Under the pieces are notes generated by a model. The model worked only from the letters and a program-made list of their open reading frames with translations. It was not told the origin of the DNA and did no database searches. A DNA stretch of 64,000 nucleotides. Source: Atopsyche davidsoni (taxonomy: Eukaryota; Arthropoda; Insecta; Trichoptera; Hydrobiosidae). Shown in pieces: positions 1-13,900 of this stretch. The stretch spans positions 2,733,001 to 2,797,000 of the forward strand of contig JAILWY010000007.1 in NCBI GenBank assembly GCA_022113835.1, written 5' to 3'. The translations under genes and the position numbers were made by a program. Numbering within the stretch: position 1 is the stretch's first letter; every line of letters begins with the position of its first letter.

Positions 1-3000
1 ATTTTATAACCCTTCTCTTTAATTTTTGTAAGATACTTTCAGCATTGAAGAGGACTAATGCTATCTTTGACTATCCGCTATGAGAGTATTCTTTGAACAT
101 CTTATGATTATTTCCCTCTGAACGAATCGCAAACGAATTCCGGCTTTAGAGTTATCTCTGCTTGGGTGCGTAATTGGTTGCGCTCTATCAATGCACTTCT
201 CGTAAATCTGAAAGACAAATATTTTTTTCACCATCTCCTGTATATATAAGAAGGTATTAAAAATTATAAGACGATAATAATTTTTTTTTTTAATTCAAAC
301 TTCACATTATTGATTTGGGCTAATAAAGCAGAAACAAAATAATTTTTTTATCTTTGTAATCAACCTTATAACATACTTTATCGCAAATTGGAATAGTAAA
401 GATACAAAAATTTATATGAATATGTGTATATTAATTATATTGAAATTTTACTTGTCTGAAAGTTGTAACTTTGATGACGACAATATTAAACAACATAGAC
501 TTAAGATATAACATGTAATGAGAAATTTAAAATAAAGTTTTTTTATGTAATAATTTTAAAAAAACTGTTTCTTGTCTGTACATATATTATTCATTTTCGT
601 GAACATAAAAAAAATCCATTGTATTTTTACTTGTCAAGCAGTCAACAGAATGCACGAAATACAAAAAAATAAATCACCTGCAATAGCAGTGTTTTTCAAA
701 CGTTTCAGTTTTAATAAATAAACGCATATTTCATGTGTAAATAAATATATTCAAAACAATAAGAGCGTCTCATTTTATATGCCCAACGCTCAAGATTAGA
801 AATATCTGTTATGCCTGGGCCTTTATGCATGACTTGCAGAGTAGCGAGGAAGGCTTACGATACCGCTCACGTGAATAAAGATCCATAAATAATATCTTGG
901 CCGTATTGCGACCAATAAACTTTCAGGCAAGGCTGTACTGACATAAGAAACTCCATGCGCTAAACATGTCCTTATTAACTTCTAGATTCTATACCAAGGC
1001 TGCTTGGATTGTGAACCAGAGCTTTTGTCCCGCCTCGAAAAGCTTCTCTTCTTTATAGATTTTATTAAAAAAATATATACGTTGAAGTTAAAAAAGAGTA
1101 TTTTTGGGTAAATCTTGTATATTTATTTCAAAAAATATATATACAAAATCAAAGCAGCACACTTTGCGATTCATCAAACATTGCGTCAATTATGTTTGAA
1201 ATGCAGTTGAACCAAAGGAACTGCCCAGACTTCATTAGGGGTTGAAATAAAAACTACCCTTTGAGCGCGAAAGCCTTCACAGCCTATCGATCTTCTCTTA
1301 ATTCCCTGGACATTCATTTTCTGCATTAATTAAAAGCTGCAGTCGGGGATGAATCGCCCATTCAGAAAGCTCAGCAAACGCTACCGCCTCTCGCCACAGT
1401 GAAGAGCTTTTTTGCGTTCTTTATTTTTCATTTTGTATATTTTTTTAATGTAATGGATAAGTACTATAGATAGTTTTCAATAGATCTGTTTGATGTCTGA
1501 AAAGCTTTGTAGGGTAGATTTGCAGTTTGATAGAAATTAGATGGAAAAGAATTTCAATGAGACTGAATGCATCTTAATCAAAATGATGTAATGGTTAAAA
1601 AAAGTACAGAAAATTATTAAAATAAAATCTTCACACACATCAAACGAAATATTATATTGAACATATTGCTTCTGTACTCTTCGTATAAAAATGGGTTAAG
1701 CTTTATTATTAAATCACTTATTAACTATAATACATCTACGCATAAAAGAGACTTCGTTTTAAAGGTTTTCAAAAGCTCGAAGTAGTTATAAGTCAAATTA
1801 TATTTTTATGTTAGCTGTTGTATATTATAAAATTTAACTCAAATTGCTTAAAACTGAATCTATTTATAAAACATGTGACTTCACAACAGATACGGTGAAA
1901 TTCAACAAAAAGGGCGTATCGCTGCAATCTGGGAATTATGGTATTACAGGGATATGCTCTGCAGGACTGCGCCGGGCATATTAATGTATGCAGATTGCTC
2001 TAACTACAGAAATATGTAAATTAATGAATGTTGCATTTCTGTTTGGGAAACGCGTCTCCATTAGTGACGTGTGTGCTTTCAATTGCTCGTTAGAGCCCTC
2101 GATCGAGTGTTGGTGATTTATTTGGCAGTTTTTTGTCTCTGCGTCGATCAAATCGTTGTTATTGAATTACGAACCAATAGAATACTTGATATTATGAATA
2201 TGAATATACTGTGCATAAATTGTGCATAAAAGTGCAAATATTATCGCATAAACTGCGGTGTGCATTTATAAATAAATTTTTCTATGTTTAATCATCCCCC
2301 TCCCAAAAACCCGTAATATTTTTTTTTTATTTACATAATATATGATGAAAAATTTGTAAATGTCACTGTAGAACTCATTTCAATCACTTATTGAATTGAA
2401 TCTGTATAGAAACCAATCTAGCGTAAAAAAATCCCCATCACCCAATAAAAGTAGGCGCGGTACAGGGTGCACCCACATTGAATAATTTATTCTGAAGAAA
2501 CACTACGCGGTCCAAATGGGATTTATCCTGAGTTGGAGAGGTAACACAATGTAGACGAATGTGTAAGGGTGAGATCAGGTTCCAAATCAAGGGTTGATAA
2601 GCCCGAGGGGTAGGTCTTTGGAATTAATGGAGTCATATTATGGAGGGAATGTGTGCTATTTTTTACAAGGGTGTTTATATTGATGAATCCAACACGTCCA
2701 GTGTTGAATTCTGTAAACTATATTTTTTTCCCCGAAATCGAAAAATGGACAAAAGACTACAGTTAAAGTTTTTATATAAATATAATTTTATGCAAAAGTA
2801 ACTAAATATATCGTAAAATTTGTGTGTTTTGTATAACTTAGAAACTGATTCCTTAAATAACAAAAAACTTTCTTTTTTTTTCAAAACCTTAAACTAATTG
2901 TCCTAGAATTAAGTTCTAGAACTGATTTTGATGTAACAAAACCACAATCAAGACGTTCAATAGAAATATATTTAAAAAAATAAATTTAAAAACCAATACA

Positions 3001-3706
3001 ATTTTGATGATACAACAGGTTAGATTTATCATTTATTATATGTCTTTTTAAATAAATATACTTATATTAGTATTTCAACAGTATTTTCATGATATTATTC
3101 CGTCGTTATATGGTATATATAATAAAGTACATTTAAAAAACAATCATTCTTTTACTAGCTTAGTAATCCGGTAGAATTTAATTTAAAAATAATAAACCCC
3201 CTCACGTACAAAGTGTCCAAATGAAAGTCAAGATCTAATTTTATTTATTTTGCGCCCTTAATATACAAAATGCATCCATTTCGTCCCTATTTTAGCGATT
3301 TTTATTAGAATCCCCAAACCTAACGGATTTCTACAATGCTTCCATACAAAATTTGTGCATTATTAGGGTGACCATATCAAACAAGATTGTTATAAAAATT
3401 ACACATACATTACGTATTTTTTGTAAATGATGTCTCTTTGCAAAGTACATTGTTAAAATAAAAAAAAAATCATTTTATTCTTAACAAAATCATTTGTTTA
3501 CCATTTTTAACTCTTCGGATTCCTTGAATAATTTTCAAATGTCAACTTTTTTGTAAAACCGTTTTTTTTAAACCAATTTTTTATTAGAAATATATGCATT
3601 ATACATATTTTTGTGTAATAAACGAGCTTTCAGTTAGATCAGGAAGTAAAATAAGCAAAAAACATATGAAAGGTAATAAAATATATATATTTAATTTTAA
3701 TGATAT

Positions 3707-3994
3707 GTGTTTGAAAAAAAAATCGCAAAAAACATAACATTGCCACTTGGTTACTGTTTGCATCCCTCTCGAAAAAAAGATATTAATTTTTGCTTTCATG
3801 GGGTGGCGATGGGTGGTTCTATTCCAATGCCGTCTCCACTTGACGCAATGTTAAAAAATAATATCAAAGTCAAGAGTCGAGCAGAAAATCCTGCCATATG
3901 GGTCGTTGATGAAGCGGACGGAAATACAGCCAGGCAATCGTCGAGGGAGATGGAAATTAAGGGCCCCCCTTTCATTCTTTGGGCGCCATTTTAA
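3707..3994 (+). other. Unrecognised 95-codon open frame in a GC-richer island
   Basis: The frame runs from an ATG to TAA. Its first 30 codons lie in AT-rich sequence. The rest, from about 3800, falls in a GC-richer stretch and reads with a more protein-like composition (for example GGSIPMPSPLDAML and PAIWVVDEADGNTARQ). I recognise no domain. There is no obvious splice signal or promoter to support it. It could be a chance frame through a conserved non-coding island, an exon fragment, or a decayed repeat. Confidence 0.12.
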
Positions 3995-6900
3995 AATAAA
4001 TTTAAAATACTTTGACACCTCCCCCCCTTGCTATCCGACAGTGATTTGAATATTTTATTTGATTAGACTATAGCGAGGTGTACCAGCTCCCTTTGCTTTT
4101 GTACTTCTTGATTACAACGATTGACACAGATTGCCAGTCATGAATAAGCTATGCGTTGATTTTTTTAATGGCACACCATTTGCTCAGAATTAAAATATCA
4201 TATGTGTGTGAAGTTTGTTTCGGAATTTTTTTATTTTATTTAATTAATTGAATTAGAAGTATCGCTTTATATGAGAATCCTTAAAATACTATGGGTTGCC
4301 TTAATGGTGGCTTAAAATGAGAGTGTTGCACGGAATGCATAGCGAAAGATAATTCCTGAAGATGATAAAAAAGCGTAAGCGCATCCTATTTTCGCCAATT
4401 TTGCATAAGTATCAAATGGTTTATTGTCCAGGTTAAAGAAGGTAATAGTATAAATGTTTAATATTACAATCATTTTGGAATTACTTATGGCTTGTATTAG
4501 TTGCATGTATTTGATATAGATTTCAAATAGATTGAAGTTTGGTTTTGAATTTTCGCGTACAATTGTCTGAATATTTTGTTTCAATTTAAATGAATCAGTT
4601 ATCTCATATCGTTGATTACGTTAATTGAAGCCGGAATTCATTCCACGTAGAATATAAAAATGATTCCGCGATTCGTTGAAATCCCCATGGGAACGCACGC
4701 GTGGGCTTTGGCTGGGGATTAACGGGCAAACCAAAAAGTGGTCAACAATGCTTGCTTTCGATTCTGAGGTTTACATTGTTTAATTATTCAATTGTTTACT
4801 GCCCCGATAACGCAAATGATTTTATAAAAAAAGAGGTTTAAATGCCATTTTGTAAATCCTGAAGTGATCGTGTATATTTTATCTCAGTATAGCCGCAGTG
4901 AATACTGCATTTTTAAATTTTCAATGTAAGCGTAGATATTCAGTTTTTCAGTTTATGCGTAAGAGTTTTTCAGAAGATCTGCTATACACGAGGAGTTCAG
5001 TTGTGTGAAAGAGTCCTGAAAACCCACCAGGATAATCTCTCGTGGGTATTTACCGGTCTACATTTGTATCGCTTTGTGTGAGGCTGTATGTGCTCCGATT
5101 TCGGATTCGAATTTCCGTTTAATTTGCAGCTCTTCTTCACTTCCGCCCGACACAAACGCTTTCGGTTCTTGTTATTTTTTTTTTTTACGACGAAGTGTGT
5201 TTTTGGTTTAAGCATGAAAATAAACAATATTCGATTTTAAGGCAGTTTTTTAAACTTGTTTTTGCAATGCTTTGAATTTGTGTGTATTTTTTTTTAAATT
5301 TATGTTTATATGCGTTAGTAATTTTCTCTCGATTTTCTAAGTTGAGAAGTCGCCGGCGGAGCTCGTGTCGATGGCAGGCTACTCAGTTTAAATTAACTGC
5401 CAATCTGAATCTACAATATTTGACATCAAGGCAATATTTTAAGCAAGTTTCTAACCACGTATAACAAGTTTTCCCTTGACGTGAATTATTAAGTCGGCAC
5501 TCATGTCGCCCCGTGAAGTTGATGTGTGTTGTTGGTAACATTGTTTGACGCATTCGTGCAATTTGATTTGAATGTGAAATAAGGCAAGTATTTTAGATTA
5601 ATTAAAATTTAAATACACGAGTTGTGCTTCACCCTGTTTGTATTGTGTTTGCAATGTGTATGATTTTGTTCAATTTATGAGATATTGTAACAAAAACACT
5701 TCATTTAAATTTCAAGAGAATGTATAAATGAATAATAATACGTATAAATTTTTTATAAAAATACAAGAGTAGCAGTCTGATTTTTGAGTCCATCGAAAAA
5801 GACTTAAAATTTAAAGTTTAAATTCCCGTAATGTAAAAATCGTTTATGTATTATAATGCCACTCGCAATTGAAATAAAAATAATGCTTAAAGTGAATTTA
5901 CAAAGTTTTGGCAGTAGTTTTGTGTATTTGAGAATAATTCTGAGGGATTTGCATACTTTAATAGAATTTCTTCTAGTCTAGTGCATAATCGCGTCTTATT
6001 TATATTTCACATCTGTGACGTTTCCAATTTATTTGAAATAGCTTATGGAGAGCTTTTAAGGTTTTTTTTAAATAGTTTATTTTTAAAGTATGACATTTAA
6101 TAAGAAAATATTTGCAAAGGTGATAGAAAGGATGATAAAGAAATGTCTCCATTTAAAAGAAATTTGTGGCCAATCTCTATTTTTTATAAATATATTTTCG
6201 ATTTGATACTTTTCATTAGTTTTTATTTCTCTGTGAGTTGAAAATACTCGAACTCAAAGCACCTGAATTTAATGTATTTTTTTGGTGTATTATAAATAAA
6301 TTAAATTTATCCATCTCCGGTATTTGTTGTACTCGGAAAGATAAAAATGTTACTGCACAATTTTACCAGCGAGAAGTATTTGCTTTCAATCAAGAAAACG
6401 AAACCTTTTATATAAAATATGTAAAATAATATATTTTGTACAATGCAACGGAAAAAATACAGGCCAAAATATTCAAATAAAAAATCGGAGTATAAGGTTA
6501 AATAAAAGTTGAAATATTTCACGAATAACGAGGTTCATAATATAAATAAAGCTTTACATACATAAAAAAAATTATTATATAAAAAATTCAAGAAGTATTA
6601 CGTATTTTTTTAAATTATTGCAGTCACACTATCCTTCATCGTTATCACCTTTTAAATTTATAATATGTTATATTCATGTTACGGTATTTGTCATACATTT
6701 AATTTATAAAACAACCGCCCATTGTTGTGTCGCCAAATCGTTGTTGGCACAGAATACACTTGGAAAAATTACAAAAAGCTATCATTAACACCGTAAAGTC
6801 GTAAGTTCTGCAAACAGCAGGAATTAAACACATTACGGACCGCCACAGCAACACGCCCAAGCTGCGTCATTGAGGCGTGGGTCATGAATGGGTTAAACAC

Positions 6901-9900
6901 ATAGAGCGGCCTTTCCTGCTCACCCGTTGATATAATGTGTCATTAACTGATTTCGATAACCATCAATCGAAATGAATAGATCTAGCATTATATTTAGCTA
7001 TATGATATGAAAATGTATAACTATATGATATAATGATATACGATTATACGAGTCTACTAAATCCTCTGAAAGGCGAAAGCACAGAAAGTTAAAGTAGAAA
7101 ATCGAAATAATCAAGATATTCATATTTTTTGTTTCAATACAAAGTATTGTTAATTAAACCGGTCTGATTTGAATGCAATAAAAAATACTCGCACTTATTA
7201 CATAATTCATTATAACTGTTTCAAATATTGTTGTTAAAAATAAGCTCATTTAAAAAAACCTATAATTTAATTTTAAGCTTAAAAGTTACATTTGCAAAAT
7301 AAAGTGTATTTTTTAATAGTTAAAAGCGCATATCAATGTTGTCAAATATAAACAGTAAACACACTTTCCCAAAAGTAACGAACCACTACCGAATAGCACG
7401 TATGAGTAATTAGCATGGTTCGGACATTTTGTAGTCACCCTGTGCCTCCCCTAGGATACAGGGTGGCAGGGAATGACACCGGCTGTCTTTGACAATATAA
7501 AAGGCATTATTTTCGACCCTACCGTCAGCTAAGGGTTGGTTTTTCTCTTTGAAGGGATGTGTAATTTAGGGTTTGTTTGTAACATGAGTTACTTATGTTC
7601 TCTGACAGTCGGTTGCCAAGGCGCTTTTGGCCTTCGTTATTCCAGGATCTCTCATTAAAGATAATTTTGGACAGGTCATTAGACGAAATACATGATTGAT
7701 CTTTTGGTAAACAACTAATTTTATTTTAATTAAAAATATGAAACCATATTTTATACTTGACAAACATATTGTTAAATACATAACATCAAACAATGTATTT
7801 ATAGTAAAACTGTAATCGCGATAATATGTTATAACACATTCTGTACGCTATGCTATGCTGAGTTTTTAGTCAAAATTGGTGAAGTTTCGGTCTTAGTCCT
7901 AGAAGGTCATCTTCAAAAATGGTACTACGCTATCTTTAAAGTCTTTAAATACGGATTTAGTACCAAAGTGGACGAAAAATCGGAAATTTCAACAAAAAAG
8001 CAGAAAAACACCCAAGACGATTTTTAATAGCTAAAATCTTAACAATATTTAACCTTTTAACTTATTTTTATAGTACTTATACACGATCGCTTCAAAAATT
8101 ATATCCGAACTATTTTAAATCTTAACTATATCATTTAACGTATTTTTTACGGTAAAACTGGATTATCTGCTCTATACAGTCAGCACATATAAAAAACATA
8201 ATAATACCTAGAATAATATAAGTAAAGGAAAGAAAAAAATAAAAAAAACCAGAAAACAATCAATCGTACATATGTGAGGAGAAGAAGTACTATCCTATCG
8301 CTTAAGCCGTAAGCGCTCAATAAGACAATCAGCTTTATCTACTCTCCTCCCTGAAACACTGTGCGGGGAAATAATAATGTGCAAGCGTCGAAGCCTCCGC
8401 ATCCCTTTCAGTGCCCAGCCTTATCGGAAACTCCCGTATTCTCTCTGGAGGCATTTCTTTCAGAACGTTTCATGTTTATTGCATTTGGACGTCCATGCGC
8501 TGAAGACAGTATTCCTTTAAGGCGAAGATATGTAGTTTTTCCTTCTAGTCAGGGCCATCAGTAGAAGTTGACTTTATTATTTATAAATAATATTTATTTT
8601 AAAAAAATATGAGTATATGTTGATCTTGATGTTGAACGTATAAATCGAAATTGTGAAATTCATGATTAAAGAAAAATTATTTTTATAATTATTGAGGTTA
8701 AACTTGAGTTAGCGCATCCCACAGATACAAATAAAAATCATCCTGAAGTGTTGTTATTTTTAATTCTGCTTCTACAAAATTATCAAGCTCAAAGAAGAAT
8801 AAACAAGAAGGTAAAATCAATATGCTGCGTAAATCAAGAGTGTGCGTTGGTTGAAGTATTATATAAGGGATGATGAAAACACTCCCCTTTGACAGGTTGA
8901 AAAATGACCCTAGTACGTCGTGTGTCAGGCAGCCGTTTAACCTTCAAATCTTCCCGTTATCATAACGACAGGATAAACACTGCAAGTGAAACCTGTGACC
9001 TGCGTGCACTGGGCGCCATCCTGATACTTCAACATAGGGGTTGGAATTAGCAGGTATATACAACAAACGCGGGAATAATAATAAGGCACGAGCTATGATA
9101 TTTTAGGGAGCTGATTAGTTTTTTTTTTGTGTGCTTTGAGTCATAATACCACTTTTAATTATATTTAAATTTAATTTTATATGAAAATAGTATTACTATT
9201 TTCCTGTTGTAAACAAAAGGCATTTTTGTATTTATCTTAGAAAATAATATTTTTTTCTCTCCCAAAAAATTATCTCATAAAATATTTTTAAAGTAAAGTT
9301 TTTTGCTTTATATTTTATAATAACGATGACGAACTAAGAAAATACTCTTAATATTATTTCATGAATATATTTAAATAAAACAAAAAAAATGTTGCAACTC
9401 CTTGACTATGGAGAGAATGTTGAATAATTTTATGTGTTAATTTTTGGTCCGAAAAACTAATAAATGTATAATTTAATAAAATCATTTATGTGAATAATTA
9501 TAAATATGCGCTTTATCCTCACTTTAATCAGCCGACTGCAAAGTTTCGGGTTTTAATTCGGGGGTGAAGAAAAAAGTTATTCAAGATTTTTTTTTTTTAA
9601 TAAAGTTCAATTGTGTCTAGATTTGAAGAAAAATAAAATATATTTTATTTATTTTATCTAAACTACGATGTCTCCTGTTCGTGATTCAATATGTACATAA
9701 ACTAAGTTTCAGAGTAATAATCCCTTCTCCGTAAGACAACTGAGACAATATCAATCAAAACTTGGTGCGGTTCTCACAAAAAGAAAGGTCCATGATCATA
9801 AAATTTTATTTCGAAAACTAAAAAACTACCGAATATAGAAATACAAACGTACCCCCAAATCAATTTCAGTCTGCAGTGTGCCTTATGGCTTATTGGTCGT

Positions 9901-9984
9901 TGCATTGTTTGTTACCTGGGGTGGAGCCGAATTATTAAATTTGTTTCGTCTGTTTACACGTGCGGAGGGGAAGGTTTCACAAAA

Positions 9985-10100
9985 GTGGAGCTAGTTTCCC
10001 ATAAATACCATAAAAACATCGACCGGCCCATCACGGCCCATCAGGCGAGGGGGTAGTCAGTCAGCGCTCGGCACGAAACACCATAAACCATAGAGCAATA
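9985..10100. promoter_or_regulatory. Candidate regulatory island with tandem decamer and CCATAAA sites
   Basis: The decamer CGGCCCATCA occurs twice head to tail at 10024-10033 and 10034-10043. On either side are repeated CCATAAA/CCATAA-type words (near 9999-10016 and 10080-10092), which read TTTATGG on the other strand, similar to posterior Hox/Caudal homeodomain sites. The clustering is seen in the sequence; enhancer function is inference. Confidence 0.25.
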
Positions 10101-10496
10101 AAGTATATGAAACGACAAAAACATATCAGGTAAACGAAGTTATTCCCCATAAAAATATTTATTCATTAGATTCGGAATTTTAATTTTAACATCTACGAGA
10201 GCCTGGTTTAATTTTTAATATCTCACATTCAAGAACAGCGAATGGATTGCTGAAGTCTTGAAAAAGCGAAAGGCCACATAGGTTATTCAAGTTATCAAAT
10301 TTAATATTGTCTTATATTTTAATTATTAAGTCAAAATGCTTTTTTTTGTATTGTATTAACTGAAAAAAAAAATTGTTAATATATCCATCAACTTTATATT
10401 GTTACTTAAAGTTCTCGTTGTAATGTAATGAAGATCGTATGGGCAAAAGTCTCTAGAATTTGTATTTTTGTATCCGGATTGATACTTGTCTCAAGG

Positions 10497-10504
10497 CTTT
10501 AAAT
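10497..10504. repeat. 8-bp target-site duplication, left
   Basis: CTTTAAAT directly abuts the left end of the hAT-type element and recurs exactly at 10964-10971 after its right end. The same octamer flanks the second copy at 36575-36582 and 37018-37025, which suggests a preferred TTTAAA-containing target. Confidence 0.75.
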
Positions 10505-10963
10505 CACTGGTTCCCAAAGTGCTCAATATCAACCCCCAGGGCTCGATTTTGCTTTGCAAGGGGTCGATGATAACAAAAAATTAAATTGGGAGTCTACGAA
10601 CTGTAAATGGGGGTCTACGAGAGTGGATCCCATTTAAGCAGGTCATCACCAAAATTTAGGCATTCCGTAAATGTTATAATTGAACACAGATTAAACCTAC
10701 GCACTAACATAATAATGCCGTTAATCCTGCATTATGGACTATTGCAAGAAGGTTTTTAATAGTTTTTCCATCTTCATACCACATGGATAAGGGTTAAAAA
10801 AATAGTTATTTAATGTTTACATACCGACATAAAATATGGCGCACCCTGTATATCAGATGTCAAAAAATATGTTCGAAGTTTATGAATTTGCAAGGCAGGG
10901 GTCTACGAAAAACAGGAAATCTCGATAAGGGGTCGACGGGATAAAATAATTTGGGAATCTATG
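10505..10963 (+). mobile_element. hAT-type non-autonomous element, copy 1
   Basis: A 459-bp element is bounded by an 8-bp direct repeat CTTTAAAT (10497-10504 and 10964-10971). Its ends are imperfect inverted repeats: the left begins CACTGGTTCCCAAA and the right, reverse-complemented, begins CATAGATTCCCAAA. The 8-bp duplication and CA..GGTTCCCAA-type ends are typical of hAT transposons. Inside are repeated GTCTACGA and GGGGTCGA words near both ends. There is no coding frame. The same outer sequence recurs in inverse orientation at 36583-37017. The inner right part contains TATGGCGCACCCTGTATA, the end of a Tc1/mariner-type element also seen in the second copy. Confidence 0.8.
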
Positions 10964-10971
10964 CTTTAAAT

Positions 10972-13900
10972 AATAGTTGGTACAAAATATTGCTGGTTCT
11001 CATCTTTTAAAAGAATGTTTGCGTTAAAAAGTACGTATCACTTTCACGAAACAAGTCTGTTAAAATACAAACAAAATGATAAATAGCTTCATAAAATCCA
11101 CTGTAAAAATTGAAGGTATAAGTGTGGAATTCCCCAGCACACAGACGGTTCTATCCCACCTTCCCTTAGTCGATGGGACCGGAAGTGCTCGCACGCGAGG
11201 GGTTGCGGAACTACGAACCACCCTTGGGGTGGTTCTGTTGTGACGACCGCTTACAAGGGAATATTACTCGTTTTGCGAGAGAATACACTGCTTACTTGAC
11301 CATATTGTTGCTTATCCACGATATATAGATTTAATTTGTAGTTTTACATATAAGATATGCCAAACAATCAGGTACTTTAATCAGTTTTATTTTTTTCCAA
11401 GCGCGTTCCTCTTGTATGGGCTTATCTAGACTTATGGTAAATATAAACAGCTGTGTTTAATAATAGTAAACATTGATTTTATGTGTAATATCTCCATCGC
11501 AGTATTTAAAGATGTCACGCAAATTAAGAAAAATTAATTTAACTACTTTTAAAGTAATTAATAACGAAAAGATATTTATCTACAAGGGGGTTTTATTTTT
11601 GTTTTATAATATACCTGTAGATTATATTTGTTCTGACATCATTTAGTAGGCTCGTTTTTTTTATCACGGAATTAAAATACGATCTTCATTTTATAATTGG
11701 GTTTCAAGGATCTGATGAATGTCGACCATTTAATAACTTGGCATGTAGATACAATACAGAGAGTCCATATACAAAGACATTGACCCTTCTATTTCAAACA
11801 CTTCGTGTCAGACATTCCCAAAAAGGGGGATATTTTAATTTCTTTTAAAACACTAAGTAAGTAACACTAAGCTTATAAAGGTTCAACGGATGGACGAATA
11901 TATTTTGGTAAGATATGCTTGATTAGAAAAATTAATGCAAGATAAAATAAAACTAAGCCTTTAAAAATATACGAAACACTTTCTTAGATGTAACCGTTCT
12001 AAGATAAAAATCCTCTATTAGAAGTAAATTAAATGAAAAATTAACGGTATATTTAGAATTTTTTTTTTAATTATAAGGAAACAACGTATTAAAAACTATG
12101 AGTCAACATTAAATTATCATTCCCTGTTTAAAAAATTGCAAAACGAAATATTTCAATTACTGAAACATGAATAATTTTTTTTTTCAATTATGAAAAATCC
12201 GAAATATTAAAAAAGTGGAGTGTTGCTATGATTATTTTGATCAGGTTTAAATGCCCGAGTGAACAATTTACATAGTGATGTCATATAAGATATATCAGGG
12301 CCTATCTATTTCATGTAAATTCATGACGAATACAGTTTCAGGTCACATGCATAAGGGTGGCTTTACAACGGGTAGGTCTGTTTAATTTTTACCTCTTCGT
12401 TTTTAGAAGTTATTTTTATTGCATTTTAATCTAACGCACTGTTCAGTAGTCACGAATGTTCAGATAATTACAGGGTTCGTTGCTTCACAGGAAATTATTT
12501 TTTTCTGTCAAAATAATCTTGGAAGACAATTAGTCTCTTTTCCGTGTTGATATTTATCGCATTTGTATATCTTGGAAACGAATAAATTATAATAATTTCG
12601 ACTGATACAAATATGTTTCGTGTATTTTCCTGTACGAATATGACTCAATGTGGAAAAACAAGATACATTCACTAGACTTTAACATATATATATTTTTTTA
12701 TATTATTATTTTTCTGCTAAACGCCATTGGTTATATATATTCAGCCAAATATATATTTTAAGTATTAATATAAATATATAACTGGTTTCATATATTTTCG
12801 GCAAGGCAACTATTTTTAAATAATATATTATATTTATAAGAAGTTTTGCTCCAACAAATTTCACGCCCAAAGCATCATTGTCTGAAAATAAATTTCCTTA
12901 TATTAGACCACAAAACAGTTAATGCTTAAACTGATAGCATGAAAGTAATAAAAAGTATTAACTAATATTTCGGAAACACCGATCATACTTAGACACTTGC
13001 TGGAGAATTCAATTCTTTCAATATAAAACTCTCTGATCAAGAAAGTAAGCGTAAGTAACTCCGCGCGTCTAATCGAGTCCGTGACAAATTGCTTTCCCCT
13101 GACAGATCGTTTATATTTCCATTTTTTACTTCCGCCACTCCACTAACGGATTGGCATTTGCCCTGAAATTGAGTATGAAAATGAATTTGCCTTTCAGGGG
13201 TGGTTTAAGGGTTGCCGCCAATTCTCAAACGGGGCACAAAATTGTTCGTATACAAAATACAACGGAGCAAAGTAACGGTTATAATGAAGTTTTTGGAAGC
13301 AAAAATAAACATTTTTTCCACAGTGCTTTAGAGTTGCTTTATGAACACGAATATAATATATAATCTTCCATAGTTTAACATCAGTTCAAGAACAAATTAA
13401 AATTATTGTAATGAACTTTTTAATATTGAAATAAATTGGCCTTATACTATATCTTACACTTAAACGGGGAGTAAAAGTTTGCATGAATTTTGAAATTCGC
13501 GGAAAAAATACCCCAGCAAGATTTTATTAAAGCTTTAATTTATTTACTACAAATAAACTTTCTTTTAATTTTTTTATTAAGGGAAAGTTTTTGTAAAATA
13601 CAGTTGCATCCCTAGTAACACGGGTGATCTTTTACCCTATTCTTTTCAGGCTACCCCTCGGCACAATGCCGATTTAAGGTTAGACAATTTTGACGGATGA
13701 CTCTGGTATTTGTGTAGTGTATTATTTGTCCGTTGTCTGGTCCATCTTGTGTCTTGTAAATGGATATTTAAATTTAAGGGATATTCACGAAGAATGGATG
13801 TTAAAATGGACATGCCCTGGTACACATGCTCTTTGACGTCTGATATTTTGTAACGTTACCTATTGTATGAATATGATTTATATCGTATAGATTAGCATAC

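Larger units (their letters stand above)
1..10496. other. AT-rich spacer with scattered GC-richer islands
   Basis: No gene is recognisable. Open frames are short, AT-biased and without family motifs. GC-richer, low-simplicity islands that could be conserved non-coding elements lie near 780-980 (with the 8-bp palindrome TCACGTGA at 867-874), 1180-1400, 1880-2200, 2420-2640, 3790-3980, 5000-5170, 6720-6960, 7420-7640, 8340-8570 and 9870-10110. At 7436-7465 the octamers CACCCTGT and ACAGGGTG form a short inverted repeat. The island calls rest on base composition only; no alignment was possible. Confidence 0.55.
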
